64,000 nt of DNA from Anastatus disparis (GCA_017163975.1 JAFFSR010000218.1:10171501-10235500); one strand, 5' to 3'. Counted from the first letter of the stretch, positions 24,401 through 34,455 are shown. A program made the numbers and translations. The notes: generated from the sequence alone by a model not told the origin.

Positions 24401-25928
24401 CATTTTGTTTTATTCATATTTAATTTTATAAGGTCATGCTTTGATATGAGAATTAAAAGCAATGTTAATTTGAGCATAGCACGCGTCGAATCTAGTTTAA
24501 TATTTTTATATTAATACATTCATATTTTGCAATATTGATTATTTAGATATTCTCCGAGACTTGATGCAAGCAAATCCAAGAATTACGTCTGCTGATGGAT
24601 GCTATCCCAGTGTAGGCTTTGTAGATAGAAAGAATTTTTCGGTAAAATAAATAAATAAATAAAACATATAATACATATCCATTTACGTGCCGAGTTGATA
24701 TAAAATTTTATTCGAATTATCAAAGGTGCATATTGGTAAAGGAGTGTGGCTACAAGAAAATCACTGGAATTATTGCTTTGGATTACCTCGATCCGAAAGC
24801 TTTTATTCGAGAGATGTCCCGGTACGTTTTCACCATTCCTATATTGTTCCTATATTGAAATCCAGCACCATCACTGGTCGAGTTTCGAACCGTAATTTAA
24901 AAAGTCAACCCACTAAAAAATGGGAAAAATTGATTCCAACAAAGTAGAAGCTATTAGAGGTAACAAAAAAATCGTCGATATCTTTGTATTTGTGCTAAAA
25001 TTTTTGGTGCTAATTAGCAACGGAAGTTTATCGGTGTATCTGTACACAAAGCACATGTAACGTATAGTGATTTTTGTATCAACTGGCTAAAACAAGGATC
25101 AGAACTCGAACCAACGAGTATGAGAATCTATCACTCTGCTGACCGATCTATTCATTTATTTATGAAATTTGTGTTTAATTTTGTAGTTTTAAAAATTTAT
25201 AACTTTTTTTTAAATCTAACGCTTCAATGACTTTAATTACAATCATATTAATTTCTTTATCAGCTTATTGTCTAAGGGTCTTCTAGGCGAAAAATTTTGC
25301 AAAATGTACAAATTTACGATTTCATTTACAATTTTATACAATAATTGATTTTGTTTATAATTATTTATAGTTATTTATAATCATTTACAGTTAAAAATCG
25401 CTATATCTAATTACACTGTTGAAAAAACATGAATTTAATGCAAATTTAATGCAAAACTGGAGGTTTACTTCAAGCGTGTACATAAAAATTTAATTTTACT
25501 GTAATTTTAATGCAAAATTGCATAAAAATTAATAATTTCACCATAATTTTAATGTTAAATTGCATGAAATGCAATAATATGCAATAAAGTAAATATAGAA
25601 ATTTCATAAATATACTGGAAGCAAAATTCAATTTTTTTTTAACAGTGTATTTACAGTTATTTAAATTTTAAAATCTGTGAATAATTAGTTGTTATTTTGA
25701 GTTACTTGCAGTTATTGTAAATTATTTACATAAAAAAATAATTTTAAATAATTTTTTTTTTAAATGTTTTCCACACTTATTTATTTATTTATAATTATTT
25801 ACAGTAATTATTTGCAAGTGAGATTGTACCGTAAAAAATAAAATTTATGCTATGTAAAATTTTCTTTCGTTTCTTAATCGTAGTGTACCAAGTAAGAGAG
25901 AAATACAACAATAACAATAATTAAAATA

Positions 25929-25994
<66 letters not shown>

Positions 25995-26877
25995 TAAATA
26001 ATAAATAATAAATAATATACATAACAATACATTAAAACTCTTTACTTTTTTCAGAGTCCGTAGATTTTTATTTAAAACAAAAAAAATTCGCCAATATGCC
26101 GTCAAATCAGAAAATTAAACACATACAAGAATGTCATGAGGTAATTGGAGTTCTTTGTGCAGAACTAAAAAAATCAAAAAAAGCTAAACGATCAACTAAA
26201 GGTAATAAAAACTCTAAAACTAATAAAAGAAAGTGAATTTTTTTTAACATTAATTCATCAAAAGTTGATCTGAAAAAATTTTGAACAAAAAAAATAATAA
26301 ATACATCGATAAAATATACATTAAAAACTTTATGTCTTTTATGTATATATTACATTTCATATTTAATATAGAAGACATGGAATTAAATGTTATTTTTAAC
26401 AAAATTTGAACATGAAATTTAATGTGCTTTGATAATTTTGTCAGAATTCCTTTGTAGAATCATATGAAATTCAATGCAAGAATGATGAGAAATTAATATA
26501 TCTATATGATTTTAAATTTCATGTGAAATTACGTAGAACACGCATTCAATTTCATGTCTTTAACTATGTTATCAATTCTAAATTTTTCTTTCAAAGTTAT
26601 ATTATCATTTAATTTTTTATCATAATAAATTTAAATACATTTCATTTTTTGTATTATTTTATTAGAAACAGCGTCTGAATCAAATTTTGAAGAAGATAAA
26701 ACGGAAAATGTTAATAATCATAAAAGTAGTGAAGTTAGTGAAGTTGATTTTGATGATAAAGATGAAAAAATTGAAAATAGTGATGAAAATGTTAATAAGG
26801 TTGAAAATGAAAATGAAGATGATACGGATGAACTACAATTTAGTACAGATGAGGAAACGGTGGATGAAGATTTATAA
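18425..26877 (+). CDS. BEN-domain protein gene, 11-12 exons, unit 1 (several frameshifts)
   Basis: Exons by GT-AG boundaries and matching phases: 18,425-18,583; 19,077-19,198; 19,450-19,517; 19,590-19,718; 20,031-20,258; 21,479-21,589; optional 22,061-22,255; 22,961-23,143; 24,547-24,641; 24,726-24,959; 26,055-26,201; 26,666-26,877. Without the optional exon the product is ~563 residues. The N-terminus (MFAIVHFKEKSRKRKFDV) recalls the start of insect BEN proteins. Then come Glu/Lys-rich linkers, a VETPE-type repeat, a predicted coiled coil (exon at 22,961), the BEN domain, and an Asp/Glu-rich tail. BEN domains bind DNA and chromatin factors, so a nuclear role is inferred. In this copy single-base losses break exon 1 (18,576), exon 3, the coiled-coil exon (near 23,008) and the BEN exon (near 24,932). 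The last two exons are open here but broken in unit 2. Confidence 0.75.
18640..18830. repeat. (ATAG)n run and ~33 bp minisatellite in intron 1
   Basis: 'gatagatagatagata' is followed by ~80 bp and then about four copies of a ~33 bp unit with 'atattgcacataaaacaatg'. A short tetranucleotide run of this kind is often the tail of a truncated LINE read on the minus strand; that reading is tentative. Confidence 0.7.
19235..19400 (-). mobile_element. Second-family tRNA-like SINE fragment (intron 2)
   Basis: On the minus strand 'cggtgacttgatcggtagaa' resembles an A box and 'gcgagttagaattc' a decayed B box. The downstream part 'ataagcaccattatacgtta' matches the element at 25,015. No flanking duplication was found. 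Confidence 0.55.
20031..20258 (+). CDS. BEN gene exon with VETPE repeats
   Basis: This is a 76-codon exon, phase 0 at both ends, between acceptor TTTACTGAG and donor GTGAGT. It encodes about ten degenerate 5-residue repeats of the type VETPE (variants VESTK, IETPE, VKTTE), then a unique end finishing AATGSN. The next exon (21,479-21,589) also starts with repeat-like EVKTTDK and ends TATTGSN, so the two look like duplicates. The antisense 71-codon ORF over this exon is a shadow of the repeat. Confidence 0.75.
20760..21425. mobile_element. ~665 bp foldback element in intron 5 of the BEN gene
   Basis: The ends 'gacgacactagaatataaag' and 'ctttatactctagtgccgtc' are inverted copies, and pairing continues inward through 'gataactttgca/gtaaagttacc'-type matches, 'aaaacattaa', 'agacgttttt' and 'gatatc'. 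The centre is ~21,080-21,110. No ORF. It is a non-autonomous inverted-repeat transposon. Confidence 0.8.
22061..22255 (+). CDS. Candidate alternative BEN-gene exon made partly of a TCGAG minisatellite
   Basis: It starts after a good acceptor (AATGATACAG) in phase 0 and stays open for 64 codons to a TAG at 22,253-22,255. The second half encodes a Ser/Tyr/Asp-rich stretch (SDSNYSDGSSYSMDS) from the 'ttcgaattactcg' minisatellite. No donor is obvious before the stop, so if used it would end the protein before the coiled coil and BEN domain. The exon before and the exon after also join in phase 0, so it can be skipped. It may be spurious. Confidence 0.4.
   Translation, partial: NIQEGTNLNYATFSLFQISRKNRTSKKFSTRKNTNNASDSNYSDGSSYSMDSCYSNIILDSTQS
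22165..22612. repeat. Degenerate ~12-15 bp TCGAGTTACTCGAG minisatellite
   Basis: 'ttcgagttactcgag' and variants return many times, densest at 22,400-22,610. The motif is close to self-complementary, so the block can form many small hairpins. It is interrupted near 22,260-22,390. Confidence 0.85.
22743..22829. repeat. ~87 bp hairpin in intron
   Basis: 'ttttttgacac', 'gtgcgtaaaattgca' and 'tgcaattttacgcac', 'gtgtcaaaaaa' form a stem around a ~30 bp loop containing 'atcaagaattcggctgcg'. A G-run follows at 22,876. Confidence 0.8.
23240..24040. mobile_element. ~800 bp foldback element in the intron before the BEN exons
   Basis: 'gattactttatatcttccaa' at ~23,323 is inverted at ~23,932-23,955, and 'cagctttccatataatatta' is matched by inverted sequence at ~23,865-23,890. 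Arms are ~190 bp, with 80-90% match by eye. The arms are rich in 'gaagcttcc', a short palindrome. No ORF is supported. Confidence 0.65.
24547..24959 (+). CDS. BEN domain exons, unit 1
   Basis: Exon 24,547-24,641 encodes the helix start (DILRDLMQANPR) and ends in VDRKNFS. Exon 24,726-24,959 opens with VHIGKGVWLQENHW and later has STITGRVSNRN and KWEKL, which match the BEN signature (a 'GVWI'-like entry and an 'S-TG-SN' loop before a final helix). Relative to unit 2, this copy has one extra C (near 24,789) and one missing G (near 24,932). The middle of the domain reads more like BEN in the unit-2 frame (DPKAFIREMSRYVF), but that frame stops in unit 2 before the TGR loop, so neither copy is continuous over the whole domain. 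Confidence 0.75.
25015..25160 (-). mobile_element. Second-family tRNA-like SINE, better preserved copy
   Basis: On the minus strand 'ggtcagcagagtgatagatt' gives an A box and 'gttggttcgagttctg' a B box at tRNA-like spacing. The following 'cactatacgttacatgtgct' is shared with the element at 19,235. It lies in the last long intron of the BEN gene. Poly(A) and flanking duplications are not visible. Confidence 0.7.
25413..25648. mobile_element. ~236 bp MITE with ACACTGTT termini
   Basis: It begins 'acactgttgaaaaaacatg' and ends in the near reverse complement '...caattttttttttaacagtgt'. The interior is AT-rich with repeated 'aatttaatgca' words in both directions. Short termini and size fit a small non-autonomous DNA transposon. 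Confidence 0.65.
25927..26018. repeat. (TAA)n microsatellite
   Basis: About 90 bp of pure TAA passes into TAAA-type steps, just before the penultimate BEN exon. The repeat number differs between the two units. Confidence 0.95.
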
Positions 26878-26940
26878 AATAAGAAAAATGTTAAAGAAAT
26901 ATAATTGTGTAAATATTGAAATATTATTAGCTTAATATTT

Positions 26941-26946
26941 AATAAA
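26941..26946 (+). terminator. Poly(A) signal of the BEN gene
   Basis: AATAAA lies 64 bp after the stop codon of the last exon (26,875-26,877) and is present at the same place in unit 2. Confidence 0.6.
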
Positions 26947-27054
26947 ACGTTCATAAAATTCAGAAGTTATTCTCTGATTTACTTATGTATAATACTACTA
27001 ATTTATAAAAATTCAATACTAAAGACATAAATAAAAATCTATTATCATATATTA

Positions 27055-27390
27055 TTGGACGGATTTGGTCCAAATTTTGTGTACAATACAATCTATTTTG
27101 TCTAACTGGAGGTAAAGCCATTTTAAATTGATTTTCTTAGCGTAGTTTTGATCTTAGAGCCATTTTAGTAATTTCTGAAAAAATACGATTTTTCATTTTT
27201 CTTATATTTTATGTAAACTACTCGATGGATTGGTTTTAAAATGTACGTACAAGATATTTTCAACCGTTAAAAGAAGAGGAACTTTGGAAAACTAATTTTC
27301 TTAGCAAAGTTTTAATTTTAAAATCATTTTAGTAAATATAAAAAAATGCAAATTTTTATTTCTTTTAATTTGTGATCTATTAATTATTCC
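27055..27390. repeat. Diverged ~168 bp direct repeat
   Basis: Two units share 'ggattggt..aaattttg', 'gaggaac/aggtaaa' and 'tgattttcttagcgtagttt' against 'taattttcttagcaaagttt'. Identity is modest. No coding potential. Confidence 0.6.
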
Positions 27391-27644
27391 ATATCATTAA
27401 AATAGAACTGTATGTATTAATATATAATATACGCTTGAATATTTAAAAATAGATATTTTTAAAAATTGCACCTTAATTAGGTGTATTTATTAACTGTTTT
27501 AATTCACAATTATCACATTAAAAAAATAAAAACAAATTTTCTAAACTCATAAAACTCTACGAGCAAACATAGTGCCAAAGCACTAGGCAGCGTTTTTTTT
27601 TTAATACAAAGACGTATAAAGACGTATTTATTACAAAGATGTAT

Positions 27645-29793
27645 GATCCCCTCCCCTAGACTTCCTGAAAAGTTATTTGTAGACACCCAGAAGTCAATCG
27701 ATCACACTATTGGTATCAGGTACTAGATCTCATTGAGTCCCACTTCAAATATCCTGAAGAAAATGTTCATAATAACCTAGAAGTCGGCTAAATCTAAAAT
27801 TTGTAATAACGATTTGATCTTAATGATTTTCTCAATGAACTTCTTAAAGAAGTCGTTTGCAAACACTTGGAATCGTCTAGGACCATATTTTATATCGGAT
27901 TTTTACCTCAGTGCCCCCCCAAACTTCCTGAAGAACTTATTTCTAGACACTTAGAAATTAATCAAATTCATTATTGGTACCAGGTCAGTGATTCCCACCT
28001 TAAACTTCCTGAAGAAGTTATTTATAAATACCTGGAAGCTGCTTAAGTCTAAAATCTATGCAAACGATTTGATCTTAATGATTTTTCCAATGAACTTTTG
28101 AAGAAGTCGTTTGTAAACACTTGGAATCATCTAGGACCATATTTTATATCGGATTTTCGACCTCAGTGCCCCCAACCTAAACTTCCTGAAGAAGTTATTT
28201 TTAGACACCTAGAAATCAATCAAATTCATTATTGGTACCAGGTCAGTGATTCCCACCTTAAACTTCCTGAAGAAGTTATTTATAAATACCCGGAAGCTGC
28301 TTAAGTCTAAAATCTATGCAAACGATTTGATCTTAATGATTTTTCCAATGAACTTTTGAAGAAGTCGTTTGTAAACACTTGGAATCGTCTAGGACCATAT
28401 TTTATATCGGATTTTCGACCTCAGTGCCCCCCAACCTAAACTTCCTGAAAAAGTTATTTTTAGACACCTAGAAATCAATCAAATTCATTATTGGTACCAG
28501 GTCAGTGATTCTCACCTTAAACTTCCTGAAGAAGTTATTTATAAATACCTGGAAGTTGCTTAAGTCTAAAATCTATAGAAACAATTTGATCTTAATGATT
28601 TTCTCAATGAACTTCTTAAAGAAGTCGTTTGCAAACACTTGGAATCGTCTAGGACCATATTTTATATCGGATTTTTACCTCAGTGCCCCCCCAAACTTCC
28701 TGAAGAACTTATTTCTAGACACTTAGAAATTAATCAAATTTATTATTGGTACCAGGTCAGTGATTCTCACCTTAAACTTCCTGAAGAAGTTATTTATAAA
28801 TACCTGGAAGTTGCTTAAGTCTAAAATCTATAGAAACAATTTGATCTTAATGATTTTTCCACTGAACTTTTGAAGAAGTCGTTTGTAAACACTTGGAATC
28901 GTTTAGGACCATATTTTATATCAGATTTTCGACCTCAGTGCCCCCCACCCTAAACTTCCTGAAGAAGTTATTTTTGGACACCTAGAAATCAATCAAATCC
29001 ATTATTGGTACCAGGTATTGATCTCAGTAATTCCTACTTCAAATATCCTTAAGAAATAGTTTATAAATACCTGGATGCTGTTTAAGTCTAAAATCTATGC
29101 AAACGATTTGATCTTAATGATTTTCCCAATGAACTTCTTTGAAGAAGTCGTTTGTAAACACTTGGAATCGTTTAGGACCATATTTTATATCAGATTTTCG
29201 ACCTCAGTGCCCCCACCCTAAACTTCCTGAAGAAGTTATTTTTGGACACCTAGAAATCAATCAAATCCATTATTGGTACCAAGTATTGATCTCAGAGATT
29301 TTCACCTTAAACTTCCTGAAGAAATTGTTCATAAACAACTGGAAGTCGTCTAATTTTAATATTTGTACCAACGATTTGATCTTAATAATATTATCATATT
29401 TAATAGCTTAATGATATTTCCATATTTTAAAGTAGCTCATTATTCATTGAATTATTAAATGCTTTTGCAGATAGCCTATCAATTAAAGATTTCAATCTAA
29501 AATCCTATAAAATTATATTAATTTTTAAATAGAAAATTATTATATACAAACCGATTAAAATGTTAGATTCTGGTGTTATGTAATAATTACTATTGAATAC
29601 AACTGAAAGATGAATCTGACAAATATATTTAAATCCAATTCAATTCAAACGTAGATTATAACATAGAATCCAATTAAAGGGCAAGTTCAAAAATTTTTAA
29701 CTATCGGTTTTAATTGAAGAAACACTAATACAAATTCCCAATTCAATCTCATTAATTTTTTTTATTGGTTTCAATTGATTTTTTTAAGCAGGG
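27645..29793 (-). repeat. Right terminal inverted repeat with ~255-260 bp subterminal tandem array
   Basis: This is the reverse complement of the repeat at 8,773. Inward from 29,793 the outer ~450 bp is unique and matches the left side closely. Then ~six units of 255-260 bp follow, marked by 'aacacttggaatcgtctagg' at about 27,864, 28,116, 28,376, 28,636, 28,888 and 29,158. The left side has about two. C-runs (6-8 C) recur in each unit. ORFs of 60-90 codons here are periodic shadows. Confidence 0.85.
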
Positions 29794-31488
29794 TGGAGCT
29801 TATAAATGCTATATACAGCTTTGAGTCTTTGAAAACTGGAAAACTATAATGTCGATGTACAAGTTCCCACGGTGATATGAAATATTTAAAAATCCTATAT
29901 TAGTTCTAAAATATTATTTTGTGAAAAACAGTTAAAACAAATGTTACTGTTAATATAAGTCAAAAACATATTATATATTCCTAATATTCTTACGATTGAA
30001 TTTTAGTTGTTTTTTTTTCTAATTCCAAGAAGTTCACGAAAAAAATGTGGTAGATTCGCAAAGACTGATACTAAACATAGATTAGAATTTATATTATAAA
30101 TCAATTTATATGTAAGGCTCATCTTTGAATTTTATTACAATTTAATTTATTGCATGTTTGTTACTATACAGTCTAAAAGAAGTTATCTTAAAATTATTCA
30201 GAAAAATTAAAATAGTTACAAATCATGACTTAATTTCTTTACTTTTACCTGTTCCTATACATTACAAGGATGCACGCTTTTTTTAAAAATATGCTTAAAG
30301 ACGTTTTTTTAACTTCAAAGCGTAGAACCTCATCTAAGACCAAAAACAATGATTTTCTTCAATTTTTTTTTTCATGGAAAGAATTAAATAAAAAATTCAG
30401 ATTTTTTAACGCTTATAATGAGTGTTAAAGTAAAGAGAATGATTTTTTAAATATAAAATACTTTAAACTTGTTATAAAGCAACAATCTCGAAAAAAAGGT
30501 GACCAATTTATCTGTACTATAGGGGCCGTGAGAATCATTTAAAATCAAAACACCAACAATTTTTACATGATATATAATTTTAGAAATTGATTTTTTCATT
30601 TTTTTCGCTCTTTTAAGAACTATAAAAAATGTAAATATCATTAACATTTAGGTATAACCATCAACAAAATTAAATCTACTTTTATAATATAATCCATTCA
30701 GTAGTTTTTGAGATGTTGCAGATAAATTTTAAAAATACAGGTTTTTAGAAAACGCGATATAAAGATACGCTTTACCGCGTAAATTCAATACAAGTTGGAC
30801 TGCTTTTTTATGTTGCATCTCTTTTATTAAATTATTTACAATTCAAACTATTTTTAACACAATATATTTTACACATGATAAGCTATCGAGAATGCAATTT
30901 TCAGTATTGATCACATTTTATTAATTCATATTTCTACCGATAAGACCCTTTTTTTTTTTCTTAGAAATCAGTATACCTTTTTCCGGTATCGCCCCCCCCC
31001 CCCCCAAGGGAGGGAACTGCCTGCAAAGCACTGAATCAATGGATTTCGAGGAATACAAGAAACTGATGAAGTCAAGGATGAAAGTCTGCTATTTCTATTA
31101 GAAATTGAGGAACATTAAATATTGAAGTCTCTGAATGCACAATTTTTTTTCCTTGTATCCGTCACACTATTACGCTCCCAAATTATTAAATGAAATTAAC
31201 AAAAATAAAAAAGAAAAAAGCTTTTACGCATCTTAGCTTAGGTAATCTAAGCTAAAACAGGCCCAGTTAATTTCAAATAAATTTAAATAGATTAGTGATT
31301 CTATTTTATTTAAATAAAAGAAGACCAGTAAATTACTTTTCTAAGAACATTTTCATTTATTATGAGGAACATATATGTCGTGACAATATAAAACTAACTT
31401 TCGTATTCTTGACTTTTATTTTATTAAAATCTTTATTAAAAATTTTGGTTAATAATAAATAAAAAAAATGCAATTTTTTTAATACAAT
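29794..31488. other. Flank right of the inverted-repeat element, no supported gene
   Basis: From 29,796 the frame reads ELINAIYSFESLKTGKL before a stop, which might be a relic of the receptor gene cut at 8,773 (weak). A run of about 15 C lies near 30,992. A short acidic reading (ETDEVKDESLLFLLEIEEH) ends in TAA at about 31,118 but has no support beyond its composition. The rest is AT-rich. Confidence 0.4.
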
Positions 31489-33279
31489 TCATAAGTTTGT
31501 GCGGAGTACAGCTAAATCATTAGGACTTAAGAATTTAACAATTTTTTCGGTGATATATAAATTGCTATTTAATTGTTTGATATTATTACTTAGAATATCT
31601 ATAGCATTTTCAGTCAACTTTTGTTTAATACATGCACTTCGAAATTGGCTTATTATGTATTTACCATAACTTGGAAATCGGGAACAAATTTTAATTTTGA
31701 AGAAATTTCTAACTATTTCTTTGTTTCGAGCATAATATAAAAGTTGATATTTTGAACTGCATAAAAGGTCAAACACTGAGATGTAACTATTTGAAGTTAT
31801 TTGTATTTGTTTCATCAAATGAAGTTCTTGACAATATTGTTTAAAAAGAGAGTAAATGTTTGAATTTCTTTCTATTAAATCTTTGTTTCTTCTTGAAATT
31901 GGTTCACTTTGCAAATGCATAATCGCCATTTGTTTTAATATGGGTCTTGCACACGAAAAGCGAAAATTCAACGTTATGATATAATACAATATGTGATTTT
32001 GCATTTCCTCATCCAGAATTGCACCGTTATTTATAAGAAATTCAATAATTTTCTATATCATAATGATATATTACATTAACCAACGGTGTGTGGCCTTTTT
32101 TATTTTTAGCATTTACATCAGCACCTTTGTCAATTAACGCCTTTAGGCAATTTATAGATGAACAAGTGACAGCATAGTGTAACGCTGTATTCCCGTCAAT
32201 ATCTCTATTATTCACATCGACTTCTGTGTTCAATATCAAATTGATACCTTCCAGACTTCTATTACGCACTATGGAATGCAAAAGTGTTGATCCAAACCTA
32301 TCTTTTGCTGTAAAGTTTACTTTGTATTTTATTAATAGTTTAATTATTTCAACATCTGCATATAAGAAATATGCATAACTGTGTACTCCACCATCTGTAT
32401 TAAATCGTTGCAGTTGAAGTGTCAAAAACATTTCAAATATTTTAACGTTTATATGCGGATGTAAGGTTGTAGCGACCATAAATGGTGAACTCCCATTGTT
32501 GGCAATATAGATCTATATCAGCTCCATATTGCAATAATATTTTTGTACTTTCTGAATCAGCTTTAAAAATAGCTGTATGTAGTGCTGTCATATTATTAGT
32601 GAATTCGTCGTGAGAATCTATAGAACAGCCAGCTTCTATCATCAACTTTATTAATTCAGGGTTTCCAATGTATATGGCGTAGTGTAGCGGCCACCCTGCT
32701 TTCAGTAATAACGGAGCTAATTCTTTAGCATTTAGTCCACATATTATAAGGTGTTTTGTAAACAAATCAATAAGGTTCGGTCCATAATCTTTTCGTTTCA
32801 ATACCATTTTTAAAGCATTCATTCCATTATTGTCCTCAAGAAACATGTTCGCTTTTGCTTCGAGTAATTTTTCCATTACTCGCCAACATACAACATATTT
32901 TAGAGTAGCTAATATAGGTGTTGTGCCGTTTAGATCTTGAGCGTTTACGTCGCAGCCTTCATCAATGAAAAACAAATCATTTCACAATTTTGCATCTCGA
33001 TCGCCATATGCAAAAACGTATCCCTTAGATTTGCAGGGTCAACTCTTTCTATCAACATGGCAATTGTTTTCTTATCGTTCCTTTTAATAGCTGTTTTTAT
33101 ATCATTCTCCGAGAAGTATATACGATCACCTTTATCGAGCTTGCACCACGCCATCTTGAAAAAGTGATTCCTTGACGATTAAGCGGCGTGTGACCTATAT
33201 GCTTTTTCGTGTCCAAAAATTTAATACCGTAATCACAGTTGACTGTCTCACTTAATTTAACGCTGCACGGAAAGATCAA
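31489..33279 (-). CDS. Ankyrin-repeat protein with PRANC/F-box-like C-terminus, broken frame
   Basis: Four overlapping frame segments in order read as one gene: 33,154-32,945, 32,975-32,442, 32,479-32,042 and ~32,040-31,489. Together they are about 550-590 codons. Repeats visible include TALHTAIFKADSESTKILL, STLLHSIVRNRSLEGINLIL and TALHYAVTCSSINCLKALI, each followed by a (G)ADVN/VDVN turn. The C-terminal ~170 residues have SVFDLLCSSKYQLLYYARN and end ITEKIVKFLSPNDLAVLR, matching the PRANC region known from poxviruses, Wolbachia and parasitoid wasps, where it recruits Skp1-type ubiquitin ligases (family knowledge). Frames shift near 32,975 (T-run), 32,510 and 32,055, and perhaps at 33,160. 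It is present once in the window, so error and decay cannot be told apart. An upstream frame from 33,279 may hold the true start. Confidence 0.75.
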
Positions 33280-34299
33280 ACACTAATAGTTAGGAATAAG
33301 TAATCAAAATTGAAAGAAATTTTGTAGGAAATGTGATAATTTATCAAAGATTATTATTTTAAGATTTGTAAAATATAATCAAATACAATTTTTAAAAATG
33401 TATCTCGTTACAATGAAAAAATCATCGTCTTTTTTTATATAAAATACGCACAGTAATTTATAATTTAAGGATTTATAAAGTATATTTTATACCTTATAGT
33501 ATTATATGAAATCACTATTATCTTAAAACGGTAAAACTTCACGTACGAAATCAAAACAAGCCGTATCAACCGCGTTTGCTGCTTCTTAGTGCTCGAAAAA
33601 GTCCGTGTACTTATCAGTAAGTTCTTTCCATAGAGTCTAGAAAACTTGCAATTCCGAACTGAAGTGTCTATGAATTTACAGATATATTTATATGCGTATC
33701 CACTCTGTATTTATAAATAACCTACCTGCAATTATATTGTATATCTTTTGTTTTTATAAATTAGAGATTAATAGAGAAAGAATTAAAATTTTGTATTTTT
33801 TTTTAATCGATTTTTAATCTTTTCAATGCACATATATGTATATTAAGATTTAATTATAAGATTAACAAGGACTCCACCCATTTGTTCTCTATCCATATCT
33901 CATCAGTTATAGAATCAGTTATAGAATCTGTAAGCCAGGTTTTTCAAAACATAATATAACTCATTGTTTTTAAAGAAATTATTATATATTAAGGAACGTT
34001 ATTTTACAACTTGTTTCTAGAAAAAATTTTGAAAATTTGTGGTTTATAATAAATAATAGTATAAAAATTTTAGAATTATTTATAATAGCAATATTATTAG
34101 GAATCATTTAAATTATATTAGCATTAAAATTATTCCTAAATTAGAATATAATACTTGAATAAAGTAAACAAATTTTAGTTTCTATGTGAACCTTAGCGAA
34201 ATCAGTTGAAGAAGCTAGGATCCTGCGTCTAAATACCATAAACAAATTATGCAGAATTTCATCTTAACAGAATTATCTGGAGTTAATTTATTTTTCAGA
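33280..34299. other. AT-rich spacer, nothing recognised
   Basis: This lies upstream of the ankyrin gene. No ORF, RNA gene or repeat with support was seen. Confidence 0.4.
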
Positions 34300-34455
34300 A
34301 TTCGTGACTCGTATTCCCGTTGGCGCGGGATCAAATCCCCGTCTGGTCGCTTTTTCGCTGTCTCTGCCGTGGGCTGACACCACGTTGAATAATACGTCAA
34401 ATTGTGTTGCATTGAAAATTAATTTCTATGTGTTAAAAAGGGCAGTAATGCCCAT
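34300..34455 (+). mobile_element. 5'-truncated SINE-like fragment
   Basis: 'gcgcgggatcaaatccccgt' is B-box-like and sits ~20 bp into the fragment. A body with 'gttgcattgaaaattaattt' follows, ending in 'aaaagggcagtaatgccc'. The A box is missing. This kind of body is common in insect tRNA SINEs, but no second copy is in the window. Confidence 0.5.

Larger units (their letters stand above)
8773..29793. mobile_element. ~21 kb segment bounded by long terminal inverted repeats
   Basis: The sequence from 8,773 (CCCTGCTTAAAA) is the reverse complement of the sequence ending at 29,793 (TTTTTTAAGCAGGG). The match continues for at least ~520 bp at roughly 95% by eye, then into shared subterminal repeats. 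Between the ends lie a CACTA/EnSpm-like transposase gene, a ~3.5 kb foldback and a multi-exon BEN-domain gene. The ends do not begin with CACTA/CACTG, and no clear target-site duplication was found (left flank 'gagttagctat', right flank 'tggagcttata'). It could be a large autonomous DNA transposon carrying a captured gene, or an inverted duplication of a smaller repeat flanking unrelated sequence. Confidence 0.6.

Noticed and set aside
25845..26105. Poly-isoleucine ORF on the minus strand
   Set aside because: It is the (TAA)n microsatellite read in one frame.
26687..26935. Lys/Met-rich plus-strand ORF and the overlapping Ser-rich minus-strand ORF
   Set aside because: Both are shadows of the last BEN exon; the acidic frame fits the splice phase and ends at a proper stop.
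27900..29411. ORFs such as 28,505-28,726 and 29,139-29,411
   Set aside because: They are periodic readings of the ~255-260 bp subterminal repeats; the same peptides appear antisense in the left repeat.
30447..30647. 66-codon minus-strand ORF
   Set aside because: AT-rich chance ORF with no domain, homologous copy or signals.
31040..31118. Short acidic reading ending at ~31,118 as the last exon of a gene
   Set aside because: Only ~20 codons, an uncertain acceptor, and no partner exons were found upstream.
18425..33279. Integrated polydnavirus segment, suggested by BEN and ankyrin genes together
   Set aside because: The BEN gene has many introns, both genes sit among transposons, and no circle-junction motif or other segment genes were seen. 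The ankyrin gene has a PRANC end, unlike the short viral ankyrin genes.
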